64,000 bases of DNA from Mycolicibacterium iranicum (GTDB taxonomy: Bacteria > Actinomycetota > Actinomycetes > Mycobacteriales > Mycobacteriaceae), in contig NZ_JACHVU010000002.1 in assembly GCF_014190915.1 (NCBI RefSeq), forward strand, positions 496,001 to 560,000, read 5' to 3'. The notes under the pieces are model-generated. The model ran no database searches. It had not been told where the DNA came from and saw only the letters and a list, made by a program, of their open reading frames with translations. The position numbers and the translations under genes were made by a program. Below, one piece after another: positions 60,371 to 64,000 of this stretch; position 1 is the first letter of the stretch, and the number at the start of each line of letters is the position of its first letter.

Positions 60371-62107
60371 ATGGTCGACCGCTATCGGGTCTGGTTGGGG
60401 GCAGGCGTACTGGCGGGGGGAATGTCGGCAGCAATGCTGACGGGCACGGGTGTGGCGGCGGCCGATGACGGCGCGGCGTCGAACGCCGGGAGCCAGGCGG
60501 CCGCAGGTTCCGATGGGGATGAGCCGTCCGGCTCCGCCGGTGAGCAGGCGGATGCGTCGGGATCCGAGGGCAGCGGCGCGGACTCCGAGGCCGACGATCA
60601 GGACGACACCGCCGGCGACGCTGACGAGCACGCTGACGACGACGCTGACGAGGACAGTGCAGACGCCGGTGAGGATGCTGAGGAGGTCGACGGCGGCGAA
60701 ACCCCGACCGTTGACCCGGACTCCGACGAGGGATCGTCAGACCCGGCAGGCGAGAACCCCGCGACGGAGCCGGCGGGCACGGACACCGATGTCACCCCGG
60801 TCGTCGAGGACGGCCAGGAGGAGTCCGTCCAGGATCCCAAGGAGTCGACCCGTCCGGCCACCGAGACCGGCCCCGAGACCGGGACCGATCTGGCGGACGA
60901 CCCGGCGTCCGACGGCGACTTCCTCGGGGCTCCGTCCCCGTTCGTGACGAGCATCGAAACCGACCTCTCGTCGCGCGCCGGTGCCGCGGTCATGCAGACG
61001 GCGGCGGTGCAGTCGCCCGGGATCGTGACGGGCCTGCTGAATCTGCTCGACACGCTCAACGACATCGGCACCGCGTTCTACAACTTCTATACCGGCGCGA
61101 TGCAGTTCCTCGCCGGTCCCGCGCGGCCGCCGTTCGGCAGCCGCGTGCGTGTCGAGAGCTCGTCGCTGACGATCGGCAACGGCGTCGTCGTCCCCGTCGA
61201 CTGGTACTTCCCGCCGGGCAACGCCGAACCCAAGGGCCTCATCTATCTGCAGCACGGCATGCTCGCGACGTCGGCGTTCTACGGTGCCACCGCGGCCTAC
61301 CTGGCCGAGAAGACACACAGCATCGTCGTCGCCCCGACGCTGACCTGGAACGTCTTTGACCTCGAGAACTATCCGCTGATGCTGTCGCACACCCACCAGG
61401 CGATCGCCGACCTGTTCACCGGTGACCGGGCAGCGTTGACCGCCAGCGCGCGGACCGCCGGATACACCAAGGCCCTTCCGACCAAGATCGTGCTGGCCGG
61501 GCATTCGGCGGGTGGCGGGCTGGTGGTCGGCACCGCGCGCTACATGGTCGAACGCGGTCTCGGGGCCAACCTGGCCGGGGTCGTGATGCTCGACGGAGCC
61601 GGCTTCGGCAGCCTGAGTGCGGATCTGGCGAAGATCCCCGACTCCATCCCGGTCTACAACCTCGCCGCGGATCCCGACACCTGGAACAGGTTCGGGGATG
61701 CGACCCGCCGTCTCGAACAGGAACGCCCCGACGCGTTCACCGGCATCGTGATCGTCGGGGGACGGCACTCGGACTCCATGCAGAGCTGCAGCATGCTGGT
61801 ACAGCTCGCCGCATACTTTGCGACCGGATTCTCCTCGCCGTTCAACATCGCGATCAACCAGGTCCTGGCGTCGGGGTGGATCGGCGACATGCTCAACGGC
61901 ACCCATACCCCCCGGCTCTACGGCTCGTCGGGATCCGCGGCGAACATCGCCGCGGGCATGCTCACGGGGGCGCGCACGACCTCGGTCACCGTGGTGTCGG
62001 CGTCCGGAACCGGCGCGGCCGACGTTTGCGTGGACGACCGCCCGGGATCGGCCTGCTCGGCGTCGCCGAACGCGAAAGCGGCACGCCTGAACGCCCTCGG
62101 CGTCTGA
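60371..62107 (+). CDS. Secreted alpha/beta hydrolase with acidic linker
   Basis: A 578-residue exported protein. The signal peptide is residues 1-31 (LGAGVLAGGMSAAMLTGTGV). Residues 32-190 are a low-complexity, very acidic, Asp/Glu/Ser-rich linker. The hydrolase domain (about 250-578) has the oxyanion-type segment LIYLQHGMLATSAFYG and the nucleophile elbow GHSAGGG (Ser379); a His is likely near GGRHSDSM. ATG at 60371 has CAGGAGAGAC upstream. The substrate is unknown. It is 70 bp upstream of a paralogue with the same plan. Confidence 0.85.
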   Translation: MVDRYRVWLGAGVLAGGMSAAMLTGTGVAAADDGAASNAGSQAAAGSDGDEPSGSAGEQADASGSEGSGADSEADDQDDTAGDADEHADDDADEDSADAGEDAEEVDGGETPTVDPDSDEGSSDPAGENPATEPAGTDTDVTPVVEDGQEESVQDPKESTRPATETGPETGTDLADDPASDGDFLGAPSPFVTSIETDLSSRAGAAVMQTAAVQSPGIVTGLLNLLDTLNDIGTAFYNFYTGAMQFLAGPARPPFGSRVRVESSSLTIGNGVVVPVDWYFPPGNAEPKGLIYLQHGMLATSAFYGATAAYLAEKTHSIVVAPTLTWNVFDLENYPLMLSHTHQAIADLFTGDRAALTASARTAGYTKALPTKIVLAGHSAGGGLVVGTARYMVERGLGANLAGVVMLDGAGFGSLSADLAKIPDSIPVYNLAADPDTWNRFGDATRRLEQERPDAFTGIVIVGGRHSDSMQSCSMLVQLAAYFATGFSSPFNIAINQVLASGWIGDMLNGTHTPRLYGSSGSAANIAAGMLTGARTTSVTVVSASGTGAADVCVDDRPGSACSASPNAKAARLNALGV

Positions 62108-62177
62108 TTCGGGCAAAGCGCTCCCGGCCCTGCGGTGCCGCGATACGGTTTGCCGGGTTTCGGAGGAAGGGGTCGTG

Positions 62178-64000
62178 ATGGTCGACCGGCTATCGGCTCT
62201 GGTGGGCGCAGGCGTGATCACCGCGGGTGTGTCGGCGGCGATGCTGGCCGGCGCCGGGGTTGCCGTCGCAGATCCCGACGCGGCAACCGGCGGGGGTGAC
62301 ACCACCTCGAAGGTCGAGTCGACGGATCCGCCCGCGGCCGACGGCACGGACACCCCGGATACGACCGACGACTCCACCGACACCACCGAAGACACCGACG
62401 AGGCCGACGAACAGAACGACGAGCCCGACGACGGCGCGGAGGACACCGGGGACGGCGGCGACGACAGCACCGCCACCGACACCACCACCACCACCGACAA
62501 CAGCACTTCCGACAACAGCACCACCGACAACAGCGCCATCGACAACAGCGACGCTGACGCGCCGGCGCCTGCCGCCCCCGAAGGCCAATCCGCGGTCGAC
62601 GAATTCGACGAGGCGCCGGCCGACGGCATTGCTGTCGACGAGGCGCAGGCCGACGAGAAGGCTCCCGCCGCCGAGAGCCCCCTCGACACCGCGGACCCGT
62701 CGAACCTCGACACAGCCGAGCTCACCCCCGCGGCTCTGATCGCCCCGTCGTCGACCTCGAAACCCCTCGCGACGTTGCGCGCGCTCGACACGGTGTCCGA
62801 GGCGGCGGCCGCGCCCGCACGCCAGACGCTGCTCAGCCTCATCGGCACCGTTATCTTCAACATCTATTCGGTTGCGATCCGGGTGCTCGGCGGCCCGCCG
62901 ATCCTGCCGGCCGGCAGCACCGTCACGGTGCGCAGCTCGTCGCTGACCATCGACTGCGGCGACGGCTACGACGTCCCTGCGGACTGGTACGTCCCCGAAG
63001 GGCCGACCCCGACGCGGCTGATCTACTTCCAGCACGGCTTCATGGCAGCAGGGCCGTTCTACAGCTACACCGCCGCGCGGCTCGCCGAGGCGACCCACAG
63101 CATCGTGGTGGCCACCTCGCTGACGTCGAATTTCCTTGCCTGCGACGGCTGCTGGGTCGGCGGCTCGCCGATGCACAAGGCGGTGGCCGACCTGTTCGCC
63201 GACGGCAACACCGCACTCGCGCAGAGCGCACTGGCGGCCGGTTACAGCAGCACGCTGCTGGACGGGATCGAGAAGATCGGGCTCACCGGGCACAGCGCGG
63301 GCGGCGGGCTGGCTGCGGGCGCCGCGGGCTTCATGACGCAGAACGGCTCGTTCGACAAGCTCGCCGGCGTCGTCATGCTCGACGGCGTCGGGTTCGGTGA
63401 CGTCACGCCGGAGGCGCTGGCGAAGCTGCCCGCGGACTTCCCGATCTACAACCTCGCTGCGAGGGCCTACTACTGGAATCTGTCCGGGACGACGAACACC
63501 GCGCTCGAGGAGTGGCGGCCCGGCGTCTTCAACGGCGTCAAGCTGGCCGACAGCTCGCACGGCGACGCCATGCTCGGTGGCAACGTCTTCGTGCAGATCG
63601 CGATGAACCTCGTCACGGGCTGGCCGCGTCCGGAGAACGTCAAGGCCGCCGAGGTGATCAGTGCCGCCTGGTTCAACGACATGTTCACCGAGACGGCGCC
63701 GTCCCCGGAGTCCGGCTTCTACGGGGCGCCGGGCGCCGTGCTGAAGATCGAGACCAGCCGCGGGACTGCGACCGCCCAGGTGCTGCCGGGGGACACCGAG
63801 CGGGTGACGTTCCTCGATTGGCTCTTCACGTTCGGCGCCAAGTTCCTCTTCGGCATCGACTTCGCGACCTGCGCCGCCGAACCGGTGCAGCGCACAGCCG
63901 GATCAGCGGAGACGCTGGAACTGTTTTCTGCCCCCGACACGCTCCTATCTCTTGACGGAAGGACGAAAGCGGGCCAATCTATTGGCCAGCAATGTGTGGT
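62178..64000 (+). CDS. Second secreted alpha/beta hydrolase with acidic linker, partial (no stop in window)
   Basis: A paralogue of the preceding gene. The frame opens at ATG 62178 (GTG at 62175 also possible) and stays open for all 607 codons to the window end, so the 3' end is cut off. A signal peptide (LVGAGVITAGVSAAMLAGAG) precedes a Thr/Asp-rich linker (about 40-160) and the hydrolase domain with IYFQHGFMAAGPFYSYTAAR and GHSAGGG (Ser373). Two Cys pairs occur (LTIDCGDGYD and ACDGCWVGG). The last 25-30 codons look less GC-biased; the true stop could lie there in another frame if a frameshift exists, but none is proven. Function as in the paralogue. Confidence 0.8.
   Translation, partial: MVDRLSALVGAGVITAGVSAAMLAGAGVAVADPDAATGGGDTTSKVESTDPPAADGTDTPDTTDDSTDTTEDTDEADEQNDEPDDGAEDTGDGGDDSTATDTTTTTDNSTSDNSTTDNSAIDNSDADAPAPAAPEGQSAVDEFDEAPADGIAVDEAQADEKAPAAESPLDTADPSNLDTAELTPAALIAPSSTSKPLATLRALDTVSEAAAAPARQTLLSLIGTVIFNIYSVAIRVLGGPPILPAGSTVTVRSSSLTIDCGDGYDVPADWYVPEGPTPTRLIYFQHGFMAAGPFYSYTAARLAEATHSIVVATSLTSNFLACDGCWVGGSPMHKAVADLFADGNTALAQSALAAGYSSTLLDGIEKIGLTGHSAGGGLAAGAAGFMTQNGSFDKLAGVVMLDGVGFGDVTPEALAKLPADFPIYNLAARAYYWNLSGTTNTALEEWRPGVFNGVKLADSSHGDAMLGGNVFVQIAMNLVTGWPRPENVKAAEVISAAWFNDMFTETAPSPESGFYGAPGAVLKIETSRGTATAQVLPGDTERVTFLDWLFTFGAKFLFGIDFATCAAEPVQRTAGSAETLELFSAPDTLLSLDGRTKAGQSIGQQCV
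62464..62551 (+). repeat. Tandem 15-bp repeat coding for TDNS-type units
   Basis: Several imperfect copies of GACAACAGCACCACC-like units (TDNST, SDNST, TDNSA, IDNSD) sit inside the linker of the second hydrolase. Copy number of such repeats can vary between strains. Confidence 0.65.

Noticed and set aside
60737..62863. Open frame of 708 codons on the minus strand
   Set aside because: It mirrors the acidic linkers and hydrolase domain of the two secreted hydrolases; the plus-strand genes have signal peptides and nucleophile motifs.
63930..64000. Possible frameshift or stop at the end of the second secreted hydrolase
   Set aside because: A CCCCC run at 63931-63935 and weaker codon bias afterwards hint at it, but the frame is open to the edge and one window cannot settle it.

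Overview
The window is chromosomal DNA from a fast-growing environmental Mycobacterium (Mycolicibacterium type). The evidence is very high GC, a RecC-RecB-RecD operon, HadABC and mycolic acid methyltransferases, a six-gene mce operon, mkl/mceG, MmpL and many GTG starts. From about 21.5 kb to 60 kb the order recD-recB-recC, echA3, MBL hydrolase, tRNA-Thr, tRNA-Met, rpmG, hadABC, tRNA-Trp, secE-nusG-rplK-rplA, mmaA-type genes, lipG, ABC1 kinase, alpha-mannosidase, a small gene, ROK kinase, rplJ-rplL, mkl follows the Rv0629c-Rv0655 region of M. tuberculosis, with local insertions and losses. I infer the genus from gene content and order; the species cannot be named from sequence alone.

Layout. 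(1) 1-3.7 kb: a type III polyketide synthase cut by the left edge, translationally coupled to an MmpL exporter, with an M15 peptidase lipoprotein upstream. (2) 3.8-16.2 kb: an accessory lipid or steroid-like module. It has a TetR regulator, a flavin-dependent monooxygenase of the acyl-CoA dehydrogenase fold, an AzoR-type flavoprotein, mceABCDEF and a divergent cytochrome P450. Four matching 16-bp palindromes lie in its two divergent promoter regions and suggest one regulon. No yrbE permease genes precede mceA. (3) 16.2-21.4 kb: an ssuD-sfnB-type sulfur-scavenging pair, a large membrane protein combining a degenerate kinase-like region with an MprF/UPF0104-like flippase domain, and a small secreted protein. 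(4) 21.5-31.2 kb: DUF3060 protein, SpoT-like HD protein, recC, recB and recD in one tight operon. (5) 31.3-35 kb: FAD oxidoreductase, CorA-like transporter, EchA3-like crotonase, MBL hydrolase. (6) 35-40 kb: tRNAs, L33, the HadABC dehydratase of FAS-II, SecE/NusG and L11/L1. (7) 40-48.6 kb: a small alpha/beta-barrel protein, a PE-PPE-domain esterase, two mycolate methyltransferases, LipG-like hydrolase, ABC1 kinase, and an MpaB oxygenase with a divergent TetR. (8) 48.7-51.7 kb: a paralogue of the small secreted protein, two DinB-like proteins with a divergent WYL regulator, and another secreted protein. (9) 51.8-60 kb: GH38 mannosidase, SurA-like protein and ROK kinase operon, L10/L7-L12 with an attenuator leader, and the Mce ATPase Mkl. 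(10) 60-64 kb: two tandem paralogous secreted alpha/beta hydrolases with long acidic linkers, the second running off the right edge.

How the parts fit. HadABC, the MmaA-type enzymes, EchA3 and LipG belong to mycolate and lipid metabolism. Mkl (58.8 kb) is probably the ATPase for Mce transporters, so it may energise the mce operon at 6.8-14.7 kb. That operon would also need YrbE permeases encoded elsewhere. The P450, the HsaA-like monooxygenase and the AzoR-like reductase beside it fit oxidation of an imported lipid, possibly a steroid; the substrate is inference.
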